From an uncultured Acidobacteriia bacterium (GTDB taxonomy: Bacteria > Acidobacteriota > Terriglobia > Bryobacterales > Bryobacteraceae), in assembly GCA_903892565.1 (NCBI GenBank), contig CAITIX010000358.1:1-39644 (forward strand): DNA of 39,644 nt, given 5' to 3'. The notes beneath the pieces were generated by a model. That model saw only the letters and a list, made by a program, of their open reading frames with translations, ran no database searches and was not told the origin of the DNA. Position 1 is the stretch's first letter. The number at the start of each line of letters is the position of its first letter. A program made the translations under genes and the position numbers. This document shows, piece by piece, positions 16,457 through 25,350 of this stretch.

Positions 16457-17257
16457 ATGTCAGACGTTTTTAAGTACGAACAGCAGGGGCACATCGTTGT
16501 CCTCACGTTGAATGATCCCGGGACGCGCAATGCGCTGACCGGTGACGCTATGTTCTCGGGATTCGAACAAGCCGTGGAACGCATGAATGGGGATTTGAGC
16601 GTGCGCGCCGCGATCCTCACAGGCGAAGGCTCGGCGTTTTGCTCCGGTGGCAACGTGGCCGATATGCGCGACAAAAAGGGCATGTTCGGCGGCACGCCGC
16701 AACAGATTGAGGCGCAGTATCGCGCGGGCATTCAACGTATTCCGAAAGCGTTGTTCAAGCTGGACGTCCCGCTCATCGCCGCGGTGAATGGCCCGGCAAT
16801 TGGAGCAGGCTGCGATCTGGCGTGCATGTGCGATATCCGTATTGCGTCGGAGAAGGCACTGTTCGCCGAGAGCTTTGTAAAAGTCGGTATCATTGCCGGC
16901 GATGGCGGATCGTGGCTGCTGCCGCGCATTGTCGGCATTTCGCGCGCATCGGAACTGGCGTTCACGGGCGATACGATTGATGCGAAGGCCGCGCTCGAAA
17001 TCGGACTCGTGTCGAAAGTCGTGGCGCCGGAAGAGCTGATGAAGGAATCGCAGGCGCTGGCGGAACGCATCGCGAAGAATCCTCCGCAGGTGGTGCGTTG
17101 GACAAAGCGCATGATTCGCGAATCGCAACATGCGCGACTGGAGCCGATCCTCGATATGTGCGCGTCTTATCAAGCGCTAGCGCATCACACGGCGGATCAC
17201 ACCGAAGCCGTGGCTTCTATGTTCGAAAAACGCGCTCCAAAGTTTACGGGAAAGTAG
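16457..17257 (+). CDS. Crotonase-fold enoyl-CoA hydratase/isomerase family protein
   Basis: A 266-residue crotonase homologue. The oxyanion-hole segments are present (AFCSGGNVADM and NGPAIGAGCDL). The two Glu that serve as acid/base in enoyl-CoA hydratase are not conserved: the first aligns with D120 and the second with F140 in AESFVKVG. It may therefore be an isomerase, hydrolase, lyase or ring-acting member and not a true hydratase. It closes the rightward run with the CoA ligase, so a CoA thioester substrate is likely. There is no obvious Shine-Dalgarno. It abuts the MFS gene directly at its 3' end (TAG followed by CTA). Confidence 0.85.
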   Translation: MSDVFKYEQQGHIVVLTLNDPGTRNALTGDAMFSGFEQAVERMNGDLSVRAAILTGEGSAFCSGGNVADMRDKKGMFGGTPQQIEAQYRAGIQRIPKALFKLDVPLIAAVNGPAIGAGCDLACMCDIRIASEKALFAESFVKVGIIAGDGGSWLLPRIVGISRASELAFTGDTIDAKAALEIGLVSKVVAPEELMKESQALAERIAKNPPQVVRWTKRMIRESQHARLEPILDMCASYQALAHHTADHTEAVASMFEKRAPKFTGK

Positions 17258-18577
17258 CTATGCGGCCTCGGGTTTGGGGCGCGCGAACAAAATCGCGACG
17301 GCGCCAAGCAACACGGCAATCGCAATCGCGCCGAACAGGCCAATCGATCCCGGCATGGTCTGCTGAATCAGGCCAGTCGTATACGGCCCTAGAATACCGC
17401 CGAGGCGTCCTACGCCGAGCATCATACCTACGCCGGTGCCGCGCACTTCCGTGTCATAGATTGACGCGGTGAAGTTGTTCAACACGTTTTGTCCACCGAG
17501 GATGCAAAAGCCCGCGAGGCCGATGCAGATGACGTTCAGCGCGTGATTGTTCACCATGGCGAGCGTCGCGAGCGCAACGGCTCCGCCGACCCACCACGCG
17601 GCCATCGCGAAACGAGGCCTGTGTGAACGATCGGCAATCGTCCCGCAGAAGAGCGATCCCACGAAGGCCATTGCTTGAATGAGCGCGCCGAAGCCGAAGC
17701 TCGCGGCGAAGGTTTCTCCGCGCTGGATCATCACGGTGGGCACCCATCCTGTGAGTCCGAAGATACCGAAGAGGACGCAGAACGCTGCCGCCCATACGGC
17801 AAGCGTCCGGCCACGATAGCGCGGAGAGAGCAACGAACTGATGGATGCAATTTTGTCGGTCGGCTCCGGCAATTCGAACGTCGCGTCCTCTGCCATATAT
17901 GCGGCGGATTTCGTCGGATTTACTTGCGCGAGGACGCGGGCAATGTCGCTTCCCTTCCCGCGCATGGCCATGTATTGCAGAGATTCCGGCAAGGTCCAGT
18001 GGCAAATCACAACGAGAATGACCGACAGAGAGGCGACGTAGTAGAGCGCCTGCCAGCCATAGGTAGGCGTCATATATACACCGACGATGGACGCGACGAC
18101 GCCGCCCGCGCCGAAGCCGAACGCCCATCCCCACAGCGAGAACATGTTGCGAAAACGACGCGGCGCATACTCGTTCATATACGTCACGCCGACCGGTAGC
18201 AGCGCTCCCAGGCCAAGCCCCGTGAGCAACCGCAAGGCGCAGAAGCTCACGAACGAATTCGCGAGCGTGGCGCTGGCGAAACTAAAGATCGTGGCGACCC
18301 ACAATGCACCGATCAACGTGGCGCGGCGGCCGATACGATCGGAAAACTTACCTTGCAAAAGAGAGCCGATCATAAAGCCGATGAGCCCGCTGGATACGAG
18401 AAATCCGGCCTGGCTGGGAACCAAATGCCACGGTTTCATGACGTAGTGAATCACGTACGCGGCATTGAACGTATCGTAGCCGTCAAAGAACACGGCGAAG
18501 CCGATGAGAATGCCGATGAGCGCGTGGTAGCGGCCTAGTGGCGCTGTAGCGATTTCTTCTCGAACATCAATTTTCAT
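17258..18577 (-). CDS. MFS transporter, aromatic acid:H+ symporter (AAHS) type
   Basis: A 439-residue inner-membrane carrier with about 12 hydrophobic segments. TM1 contains the DGYD motif (D32-D35) typical of AAHS permeases such as PcaK and BenK, where these acidic residues are needed for transport. The loop between TM2 and TM3 has GKFSDRIGRR. Location beside an aryl-acid ligase and a monooxygenase suggests uptake of an aromatic acid. It faces the ligase run tail to tail and diverges from the alpha/beta hydrolase gene across 105 nt. Substrate is inferred from family and context. Confidence 0.85.
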   Translation of the reverse strand: MKIDVREEIATAPLGRYHALIGILIGFAVFFDGYDTFNAAYVIHYVMKPWHLVPSQAGFLVSSGLIGFMIGSLLQGKFSDRIGRRATLIGALWVATIFSFASATLANSFVSFCALRLLTGLGLGALLPVGVTYMNEYAPRRFRNMFSLWGWAFGFGAGGVVASIVGVYMTPTYGWQALYYVASLSVILVVICHWTLPESLQYMAMRGKGSDIARVLAQVNPTKSAAYMAEDATFELPEPTDKIASISSLLSPRYRGRTLAVWAAAFCVLFGIFGLTGWVPTVMIQRGETFAASFGFGALIQAMAFVGSLFCGTIADRSHRPRFAMAAWWVGGAVALATLAMVNNHALNVICIGLAGFCILGGQNVLNNFTASIYDTEVRGTGVGMMLGVGRLGGILGPYTTGLIQQTMPGSIGLFGAIAIAVLLGAVAILFARPKPEAA

Positions 18578-18682
18578 TTGTGTGCCCGTGAGACGGCGAA
18601 CATCAGTAGGTGAGTATAGCGTCTTGCGCGGCGTGCTGTCTCAGGCGTTACAGAGGCACGTTACTATGAACTTATTCCCGCC

Positions 18683-19483
18683 ATGCAGCAGATTCACGCG
18701 ATCCCAGGCACGTTTCATTCGAAGGACGGTACGCACATCGGATTTTTCAAAATGGGCTCGGGCCCGGGCGTGGTGATCGTGCATCACAGCCTGGCGACGG
18801 GCGCGAGTTGGCATCGCGTGGCGGAGCTTTTGTCGCCATCATTCACGTGCTACGTTCTGAATCGTCGCGGACGCGCGAGCAGCGGCGATGCGCCGAATTA
18901 TTCGATAGAACGCGAATACGAGGATATTCGGTGCGCGCTCGAGTTGGCGGGCGAAGGAGCAAGTCTGGTCGCGCATTCCTTCGGCGCGGTGTGCGCGCTC
19001 GGGGCCGCGCTGCTCTCGCCCCCGCGAAGACTGGTTCTCTATGAGCCGCCTTTGCCGGTGGGAGGTACAGTCGCGGGACGGTACCTGCCGGACTATCGTG
19101 CGGCGATTGATGCGGGAGATCCAGACAAGGCGCTGGAAATCGGCTACGCACATTTCGCGTCGGTGCCAAAGGATAAAGTAGCCTTGATGCGGGGAACATC
19201 GGACTGGAAAGAAGCGTTGCCGCTGGCGCACACGTGGAGCCGCGAAGTGGAAGCCGTGGAAGAGCATGGACCGAGCTTGGAGCGATATCGCGCGTTGACG
19301 ATGCCGACCTTGCTGTTACTGGGAACGTTGAGCGCTCCGCATCCGTTGAAAGATACGACGGCGGGGCTGGCCGCGACCTTGCCCGATGCTCGGGTTGTGG
19401 ATCTGCCGGGCCAGGGGCATCTTGCGAATTCGCGTGCGCCTGCGCTGGTGGCGGACATCATCCGCAATTTTCTGCAAGCGTGA
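18683..19483 (+). CDS. Alpha/beta hydrolase
   Basis: A 266-residue cytoplasmic hydrolase of the alpha/beta fold. The nucleophile elbow is AHS99FGA and the catalytic His is in GQGHLAN near the C-terminus. An early VHHS segment replaces the common HG oxyanion motif. No signal peptide is seen. It is divergent from the MFS gene and could hydrolyse an ester or ring-cleavage product of the same pathway, but that is context only. Its stop lies 3 nt from the stop of the aldo-keto reductase. Confidence 0.82.
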   Translation: MQQIHAIPGTFHSKDGTHIGFFKMGSGPGVVIVHHSLATGASWHRVAELLSPSFTCYVLNRRGRASSGDAPNYSIEREYEDIRCALELAGEGASLVAHSFGAVCALGAALLSPPRRLVLYEPPLPVGGTVAGRYLPDYRAAIDAGDPDKALEIGYAHFASVPKDKVALMRGTSDWKEALPLAHTWSREVEAVEEHGPSLERYRALTMPTLLLLGTLSAPHPLKDTTAGLAATLPDARVVDLPGQGHLANSRAPALVADIIRNFLQA

Positions 19484-19486
19484 TCG

Positions 19487-20485
19487 TTAGCGGAAGCCCA
19501 GCACAGGATGGGGGCGATAGGGCTCTTCCAGGAACGCGACCTCTTCCGAAGTCAGTTTGAGTGACACGGCGGCCGCCGCGTCCGCCAAATGCTGCGGCTT
19601 GGTCGCACCAACGATGGGCGATGTGATGGTGGGCTTGCTCAGCATCCACGCAAGCGCGACCTGCGCGCGTGAAACTCCGCGCTCCTCTGCGATCTTCCCG
19701 ACGTGATCCACAACCACGCTGTCCGCGCCTTCGGTCTGCCCGTAGAGCGACTTGCCGAACTGATCCGTCTCGTAACGCAAGGTGCTTTCGGTTTGCCATG
19801 CGCGGGCCAGGCGACCGCGGGCCAGAGGGCTCCAGGGGAGAATGCCGATGCCTTCGGATTCGCACAGGGGAATCATCTCGCGCTCTTCTTCGCGATAAAG
19901 AAGGTTGTAGTGATTCTGCATGGTCACGAAGCGCGTCCAATGATTCAACTTCGCAAGATAGAGCGCCTTCGTAAACTGCCACGCGTGCATGGACGACGCA
20001 CCGATGTAACGGACCTTGCCTGCTTTGACAACATCGTGCAGAGCTTCGAGCATTTCCTCCATCGGCGTTTCGTGATCGAGGCGATGAATCTGATACAGGT
20101 CGACGTAGTCCGTCTGTAGACGCCGCAGGCTTTCATCGATTTCGAACAGAATCGCTTTACGCGAAAGCCCCTGTCCGTTGGGTTCATCGCGCATGCTGCC
20201 ATGCACTTTGGTCGCGATCACGACGGCTTCGCGCCGGAGGTTTTCTTTCACGAAGCGCCCAAGGACGCGCTCGCTCTCGCCACGTGAGTAGACATTGGCG
20301 GTGTCGAAGAAATTAATCCCGAGGTCCAAGGCCTGCTTCAGGAATGGACGGCTTTCGGCATCGCTCAACGCCCAGGCGTGGCTGCCCGGAGTGAGAGGAC
20401 CCTTCGCGGGCTCGCCATAGGTCATGCAGCCGAGACAAATGCGGGAAACTTTGAGGCCGGTCTTGCCGAGATTTACGTAGTCCAT
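19487..20485 (-). CDS. Aldo/keto reductase
   Basis: A 332-residue NADPH-dependent TIM-barrel reductase. The catalytic tetrad is intact: D61, Y66, K93 and H134. SPIVGATKPQHL near the C-terminus is the cofactor-binding region. It is closest in style to the YajO/YghZ-like subfamily acting on small carbonyls; substrate unknown. AGGAGG lies 9 nt before the ATG, a strong ribosome-binding site. It is the last gene of a leftward series from hemB and follows the M3 peptidase by 26 nt. Confidence 0.88.
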   Translation of the reverse strand: MDYVNLGKTGLKVSRICLGCMTYGEPAKGPLTPGSHAWALSDAESRPFLKQALDLGINFFDTANVYSRGESERVLGRFVKENLRREAVVIATKVHGSMRDEPNGQGLSRKAILFEIDESLRRLQTDYVDLYQIHRLDHETPMEEMLEALHDVVKAGKVRYIGASSMHAWQFTKALYLAKLNHWTRFVTMQNHYNLLYREEEREMIPLCESEGIGILPWSPLARGRLARAWQTESTLRYETDQFGKSLYGQTEGADSVVVDHVGKIAEERGVSRAQVALAWMLSKPTITSPIVGATKPQHLADAAAAVSLKLTSEEVAFLEEPYRPHPVLGFR

Positions 20486-20511
20486 GTCAGTAGCCTCCTA
20501 GGCTTTGATCC

Positions 20512-22491
20512 CTAAGCTAGCCCGGCTCTTGCCAAGAGCGCGCTGGGGTCGGGATCACGGCCCATGAAGGAGCGATAGAGCACGGCGGGATCTTCGCTAT
20601 CGCCGCGCGCCAGAATTTTGTCGCGATACTCGCGGCCCGTTGCGGCGTTGAACACGCCTTCCTTCTGGAAGCGCGTGAAGGCGTCGGCATCCAGGACTTC
20701 GGCCCACTTGTACGAATAGTAGCCCGCGCCGTAGCCCACGGGATTCGCGAACAAATGCGTGAAACCGGCGATCATCGCGTAATCCGCTGGAAGTTTCGTC
20801 GCGGCAAAGGGAGTAAGAATTTCGCGTGCGTATTTTACGACGTCTGCGGATCCGTCCCATTGCCGATGCAGCGTGAGATCCACAATACCGAAACCAAGCT
20901 GCCGCATTTGCGCGTTTGCCGCGCGGAAGTTTTTCGCGCGCTTCATTTTCTGGAACAAATCTTCGGGGATTCGCTCGCCCGTCTCCCAATGCCGTGCGAG
21001 CATGTCGAGCGATTCTCGCTCCCAGCACCAGTTCTCCATGATTTGCGATGGAAGCTCGACGAAATCCCATGCAACACTTGTGCCCGCAAGGGAACGCACC
21101 GTGACGCGACTCAGCAAGTGATGCAACAGATGTCCGAACTCATGGAAGATGGTTTCCGCTTCGCGATGTGTCAGCAGAGCAGGCTTGCCTTCCACGGGAG
21201 GCGTGAGATTTCCGCAGATGAATCCCAGGTGCGGTTTGTTCTTCGCGGGGTCACCGGTCAGCAGCGCGTCCATCCATGCGCCGCCGCGCTTGTTCTCGCG
21301 AGGATACCAGTCTGTGTAGAACGATCCGAGGTGCTGGCCGCTGGCAGAATCAAAAACGCCGTAGGAACGCACGGCAGCATCCCACACGGGGACGTTCTCT
21401 TCGGGCTCCACGCGGATGCCGAACAGGCGCCCGAAGATATCGAACATTCCTTGGCTCACGCGTTCTAACGATAGGTACGGGCGAAGCTCCTCCTCGTCGA
21501 AATCGTACAAAGCGGCGCGCTGCTTTTCGGCCCAGTAGGCGACGTCCCAGGGCTCCAGCTTGCACTGGGCGAAGGTTTCGAGCGCGCGATTTTCTTCGTG
21601 GAACTTGGGCTCCGTCTTGGCGCGGAGTCCATCCAAGAACGCTTGCGCGGCGGCGCCTGTGTGCGCCATGCGATCGTCGATGACGAGATCCGCAAAGTCG
21701 GCAAAGCCGAGCAGTTTGGCTTTTTCTTTCCGAAGCTCCAAAATCTTTTTCAGCAGCGGAGAATTATCGAACGGCGCAACCGACGCGCGCACAGCGTAGG
21801 CATGCCACATCTGCTCGCGGATCGCGGCATCGTCCAGGTAAGTCATCACGGGGATGTAGCTGGGGGCCTGCAATGTGAAGCGCCAGCCTTCTTTGCCCTT
21901 CGATTCGGCGGACATCTTCGCGGCTGCCTTGGCCGATTCCGGCAAGCCCGCGAGCTGTTTTTCATCCGTGATGATGAGCTCCCAGGCGTTGGTGGACTCG
22001 AGAACATGCTCGGAGAACTTCGTGGTGGCTTCGGTCAGCGCGACGTCGATTTCCTGCAGACGCGTTTTGCCTGCAACGTCGAGATCGGCACCAGCGCGTT
22101 TGAACGAGTCGATCGTCTTGGTGAGGAATCGCTTGTGTGTTCCGTCGAGCGATTTCGCCGCGGGCGTTGTGGCGTAACGCTTGATGGCGTTCCACAAGCC
22201 CTCATGCAGAGGGATGCTGGAGTAAAACGCGCTCACCTTCGGCTGCACGGCGTTGTGAGCGGCGCGCAATTCGGGCGTCGTGGCAACGCTTTCCAGGTGC
22301 CGAACGACACCCATGGCGAAATCGAGCTTCTCGGTCATAACGTCTAATGCCAGTAACGGATCGTCGCTGGTCGCGGCGTGCTCCAGGCGTTGCGCCGCGT
22401 CGGCCAGCAGTGCGTCGATGGCCGGTTCCACTTCAGCGGGAGTAACTTTATCGAACGGAAAACGGAATTGGATTTCGAGTAACGGATTCAT
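20512..22491 (-). CDS. M3 family zinc oligopeptidase (PrlC/Dcp-like)
   Basis: A 659-residue metallopeptidase of the thimet oligopeptidase family, which degrades short peptides in the cytoplasm. The zinc motif H450-EFGH-454 is intact, in ETIFHEFGHLLHHLLS, and the substrate-binding segment GYGAGYYSYKWAEVLDADAF is near the C-terminus. No signal peptide is present, and the length fits oligopeptidase A. No clear Shine-Dalgarno. It starts 11 nt after the small membrane protein gene, so it is likely in an operon with it and hemB. Confidence 0.92.
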   Translation of the reverse strand: MNPLLEIQFRFPFDKVTPAEVEPAIDALLADAAQRLEHAATSDDPLLALDVMTEKLDFAMGVVRHLESVATTPELRAAHNAVQPKVSAFYSSIPLHEGLWNAIKRYATTPAAKSLDGTHKRFLTKTIDSFKRAGADLDVAGKTRLQEIDVALTEATTKFSEHVLESTNAWELIITDEKQLAGLPESAKAAAKMSAESKGKEGWRFTLQAPSYIPVMTYLDDAAIREQMWHAYAVRASVAPFDNSPLLKKILELRKEKAKLLGFADFADLVIDDRMAHTGAAAQAFLDGLRAKTEPKFHEENRALETFAQCKLEPWDVAYWAEKQRAALYDFDEEELRPYLSLERVSQGMFDIFGRLFGIRVEPEENVPVWDAAVRSYGVFDSASGQHLGSFYTDWYPRENKRGGAWMDALLTGDPAKNKPHLGFICGNLTPPVEGKPALLTHREAETIFHEFGHLLHHLLSRVTVRSLAGTSVAWDFVELPSQIMENWCWERESLDMLARHWETGERIPEDLFQKMKRAKNFRAANAQMRQLGFGIVDLTLHRQWDGSADVVKYAREILTPFAATKLPADYAMIAGFTHLFANPVGYGAGYYSYKWAEVLDADAFTRFQKEGVFNAATGREYRDKILARGDSEDPAVLYRSFMGRDPDPSALLARAGLA

Positions 22492-22502
22492 GTTTTAGAG
22501 GT

Positions 22503-23168
22503 TCACGTTTTAGAAAAGTCGCGGATCAGAAATTTCAGCGTAGCAGCGTTCACGATCATGCCAAAGGCCAAGGGGAAGGCTGCCCAAACGAGCATGGGAT
22601 TATCGACAAGTCCCCACAAGATGATGCCGGCAGCCAGCAGATCCACAGCGGCGAGCAAGCGAAAATACCACTTGCGGGCGCGCAACGTAAACACGCCGAG
22701 CAAGCCGATGGCCAGCGCGGCGGCGCCCCACTTGATCACGCTCATCAAGTGCAAGTGGGAAATCATCGGCCCCGTCACCGCCGACAGAGGAGTATTGATC
22801 AGTTGCAGGATGTCGAGGTTTTCCCGGACGTCTTGCAGTGCGGCGATGAAGCCGAAGATGCCGATCGCGACGGTCCATCGGGACCAACGGTAGAATACGA
22901 TGCTCACGAGCGCGAGGAGCGAGGCATAGGACGCGATATATGCGAAGTCCACGTATTGCTTGACGCGCAGGACTTCGCGATCCGCACTGGGAGCATCCCC
23001 CAAAATTGCGTCCAACTCGCGAACGCTGCGCACCATCTGCACGGCGATGTGCGGATCCATAATGCCGCGCGGAGGAAACGACGAGGTCGTAAAATACGGC
23101 CTCCCATTCAGCACAAACACGAAGACCAAACAAAGAGCCGCCAGCGCCAAAGCGGCGCGTTCCAACAT
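22503..23168 (-). CDS. Multi-pass membrane protein of unknown function
   Basis: About 221 residues from the ATG at 23168 (MLERAALALA), which leaves a 13-nt gap to hemB. An upstream ATG at 23204 would overlap the hemB end by 23 nt and add a charged stretch. The pattern is an N-terminal hydrophobic helix, an extracytoplasmic loop of about 50 residues, then about five further hydrophobic segments. A VRENLDILQLIN segment sits between two of them. I do not recognise the family. It lies between hemB and the peptidase gene and is probably co-transcribed. Confidence 0.65.
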   Translation of the reverse strand: MLERAALALAALCLVFVFVLNGRPYFTTSSFPPRGIMDPHIAVQMVRSVRELDAILGDAPSADREVLRVKQYVDFAYIASYASLLALVSIVFYRWSRWTVAIGIFGFIAALQDVRENLDILQLINTPLSAVTGPMISHLHLMSVIKWGAAALAIGLLGVFTLRARKWYFRLLAAVDLLAAGIILWGLVDNPMLVWAAFPLAFGMIVNAATLKFLIRDFSKT

Positions 23169-23181
23169 CCGCCCCGTTCGC

Positions 23182-24153
23182 TCAGGCGAGCGCACGTGCG
23201 GCATCCTTCGAGAAATACGTCAGGATGATATCGGCGCCCGCGCGTCGAATGGCCGTGAGGGTTTCCATCATGGCGCGATCGCGATCAATCCATCCATTGG
23301 CCGAAGCCGCCATGATCATCGCAAATTCTCCGGAGACTTGATACGCCCCGATAGGCACGGGGAAGCGATCACGGGCGGCCTTGATGACATCCAGATAAGG
23401 ACCGGCCGGCTTGATCATCAACATATCCGCGCCTTCTTCGAAATCCAGCTCCATTTCGTGGATGGCTTCGCGATAGTTGGCGGGATCCATTTGATAGCTA
23501 CGGCGATCGCCAAACTGCGGGGTAGATTCCGCAGCCTCGCGGAAGGGCCCGTAAAATACGGAGGCAAATTTTGCTGCGTAGGAAAAAATGGGCTTGTTGG
23601 AGAAGCCTTCGGCGTCGAGGGCTTTGCGGATCATCGCCACGCGGCCGTCCATCATGTCGGATGGGGCGATCATGTCGGCACCGGCCTTGGCGTGCGATAC
23701 GGCGGTCTTGGTGAGCCATTCGAACGTGCGGTCGTTATCCACGTCGTTCCCCACGATAACGCCGCAATGCCCGTGGCTGGTGTACTCGCAGTTGCAGACG
23801 TCTGTCACAACGATCAACTCGGGCGTGGCGGCCTTCGCGGCGCGGACGGCCTGCTGGGTGATGCCATCGTCGGCGTAGGCTCCCGAAGCGTGCTCGTCCT
23901 TAGTTTCAGGGATGCCGAACAACATGACGCCGCCGATGCCCAGCGACTGGATCTCTTCGCATTCCTTCACCATCTCATCCACGGAGAGCTGGGCGTTGCC
24001 GGGCATGGAGTTGATGGGCTTGCGAATCCCTTCTCCGGGGCAAACAAATAGCGGGAGCACGAATTGGGATGGTTCCAGGTGCGTCTCACGAACCAGGCGC
24101 CGCATGGATTCCGATACGCGGAGCCTTCTCTTTCGGTGGGCTGGGAAGGACAT
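23182..24153 (-). CDS. hemB: Delta-aminolevulinic acid dehydratase (porphobilinogen synthase)
   Basis: A 323-residue enzyme condensing two 5-aminolevulinate molecules to porphobilinogen in tetrapyrrole synthesis. Both Schiff-base lysines are present, K195 in SYAAKFAS and K248 in MIKPA. The zinc-type cysteines C120, C122 and C130 ([13 protein letters not shown]) mark a Zn-dependent form. The [10 protein letters not shown] and [12 protein letters not shown] segments are conserved. AGGT precedes the ATG. It begins a leftward series with the membrane protein, M3 peptidase and aldo-keto reductase. Haem demand of the c-type cytochrome nearby is a possible but unproven link. Confidence 0.96.
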   Translation of the reverse strand: MSFPAHRKRRLRVSESMRRLVRETHLEPSQFVLPLFVCPGEGIRKPINSMPGNAQLSVDEMVKECEEIQSLGIGGVMLFGIPETKDEHASGAYADDGITQQAVRAAKAATPELIVVTDVCNCEYTSHGHCGVIVGNDVDNDRTFEWLTKTAVSHAKAGADMIAPSDMMDGRVAMIRKALDAEGFSNKPIFSYAAKFASVFYGPFREAAESTPQFGDRRSYQMDPANYREAIHEMELDFEEGADMLMIKPAGPYLDVIKAARDRFPVPIGAYQVSGEFAMIMAASANGWIDRDRAMMETLTAIRRAGADIILTYFSKDAARALA

Positions 24154-24268
24154 ACGAACCTATTATCCGACATCGCGATTTCGCAAGCGGCTCTTGTTTG
24201 GTCCCTGAAGTGCACTCAACATCGACGTGGGCCAGTTGGTAAGTTCGGAAGTAAGCGCTTGGCAGAGC

Positions 24269-24291
24269 GATTCGGTAGTTTTTACCGAATC
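24269..24291. promoter_or_regulatory. Hairpin/operator-like palindrome between hemB and the Pal-like gene
   Basis: A perfect 9-bp inverted repeat, GATTCGGTA and TACCGAATC, around a GTTTT loop. It lies in the 338-nt gap between the divergent hemB and the OmpA-like gene, about 73 nt upstream of the latter's -35. Neither strand has a following T tract, and no gene ends here, so a terminator is unlikely. An operator for a dimeric regulator is the simplest reading. Confidence 0.4.
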
Positions 24292-24340
24292 AAAGGATAG
24301 CCCGTCCGGTAAAAAGGTAAGGGTCGGCATGTGGCCGGCT

Positions 24341-24369
24341 GCGACTCCACAACAAAAACCACGTATAAT
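24341..24369 (+). promoter_or_regulatory. Sigma70-type promoter of the OmpA-like lipoprotein gene
   Basis: A perfect TATAAT (24364-24369) is preceded at 17 nt by GCGACT (24341-24346), which matches 3 of 6 consensus -35 bases. It gives a leader of about 115 nt before the ATG at 24492. The leader holds a small GCCGC/GCGGC hairpin. Confidence 0.6.
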
Positions 24370-24491
24370 GTTTAAAGTGCCGCGCGGTGCGGCGCTGTTG
24401 TGGACGGATCCCAAGACAAGTTTGAGAGCCAACGCTTCCATAGCCGGGCTGACTGATAAGGTCCGCGGAAAATAGGGGAACGAGAAAAATT

Positions 24492-25253
24492 ATGACATCG
24501 AAAATCTACATTGCAGGCGCGCTCGCACTGAGTCTTTTCAGCGCCGGTTGCGCCACGAAAAAGTACGTCGCAAAGACGATTGCACCCGTGGAGGCGCGCG
24601 TCGCCACTACGGAGACCAAGAACACCGAGCAAGATACGAAGCTCGCAGCGCAAGGCACGCAGATTGAAGCAGTGGATCGTGACCTGTCCCGCACGAAGGA
24701 ACGTTTGACGGACACGGACGCGAAGGCGGTTGCGGCGGGCGCAGCGGCAAAACAGGCGGCGGATGCGGCGAAGGCTGCGGACGCAAAGGCGCAGACCGCG
24801 CAATCCTCGGCTGAAACGGCAAATTCTACGGCGCAGAGCGGCCTGAGGGGGATCGATCAGCTCGGCAAGAACGTGGACAGCACGTTGAAGTATAAGGTTG
24901 AGAAGTCCGGTACGGTGCTCTTCAGCCTTGCCCAAAAGACGCTCGACAAGGACGCCAAAGCAGCGCTGGACGATTTTTCGACCGGGCTCTCGGGCGACCG
25001 CTACGTGATCGAAATCCAGGGCTTCACGGATAAGACGGGCGATGTGCCTTCCAACGAAGCACTGAGCCAGGGCCGCGCCGAGAGCGTCGCACGCTATCTG
25101 GCCGCGCAGCACAACGTACCGCTCCACAACATCACCATGTTGGGCGTGGGCGTTGCCGGCGGCGAACAGAAGACGCGCGACGAACGCAAGCAGAGCCGCA
25201 AGGTTGAGCTTCGCTTACTGGTGCCTGAAATGGCGAATGTTGCCAGCAAGTAA
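24492..25253 (+). CDS. OmpA-family (Pal-like) outer-membrane lipoprotein
   Basis: A 253-residue lipoprotein: lipobox LFSAGC with C20 as the lipidated residue. Residues about 25-120 form an Ala-rich coiled coil, reminiscent of an Lpp-type zipper joined to the OmpA domain. The C-terminal domain (about 135-245) is the peptidoglycan-binding OmpA_C fold, with GFTDKTGD, NEALSQGRAESVARYL and the QSRKVELRLL end. It most likely tethers the outer membrane to peptidoglycan. It is a single-gene unit with its own promoter and a strong terminator. Confidence 0.88.
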   Translation: MTSKIYIAGALALSLFSAGCATKKYVAKTIAPVEARVATTETKNTEQDTKLAAQGTQIEAVDRDLSRTKERLTDTDAKAVAAGAAAKQAADAAKAADAKAQTAQSSAETANSTAQSGLRGIDQLGKNVDSTLKYKVEKSGTVLFSLAQKTLDKDAKAALDDFSTGLSGDRYVIEIQGFTDKTGDVPSNEALSQGRAESVARYLAAQHNVPLHNITMLGVGVAGGEQKTRDERKQSRKVELRLLVPEMANVASK

Positions 25254-25281
25254 CCGACGTCGATCATAAGTCAGAAGCAGC

Positions 25282-25327
25282 AAACCGGAGACAGCGCCGT
25301 TGGGCCTGTCTCCGGTTTTCTATTTTG
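25282..25327 (+). terminator. Rho-independent terminator after the OmpA-like gene
   Basis: A perfect 13-bp stem, AAACCGGAGACAG with CTGTCTCCGGTTT, closes an 11-nt loop (25295-25305). The stem is followed by TTCTATTTT. It ends 24 nt before the convergent lipoprotein gene. Confidence 0.9.
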
Positions 25328-25350
25328 GGCGAGGCTTTGCGTCCTACGTT

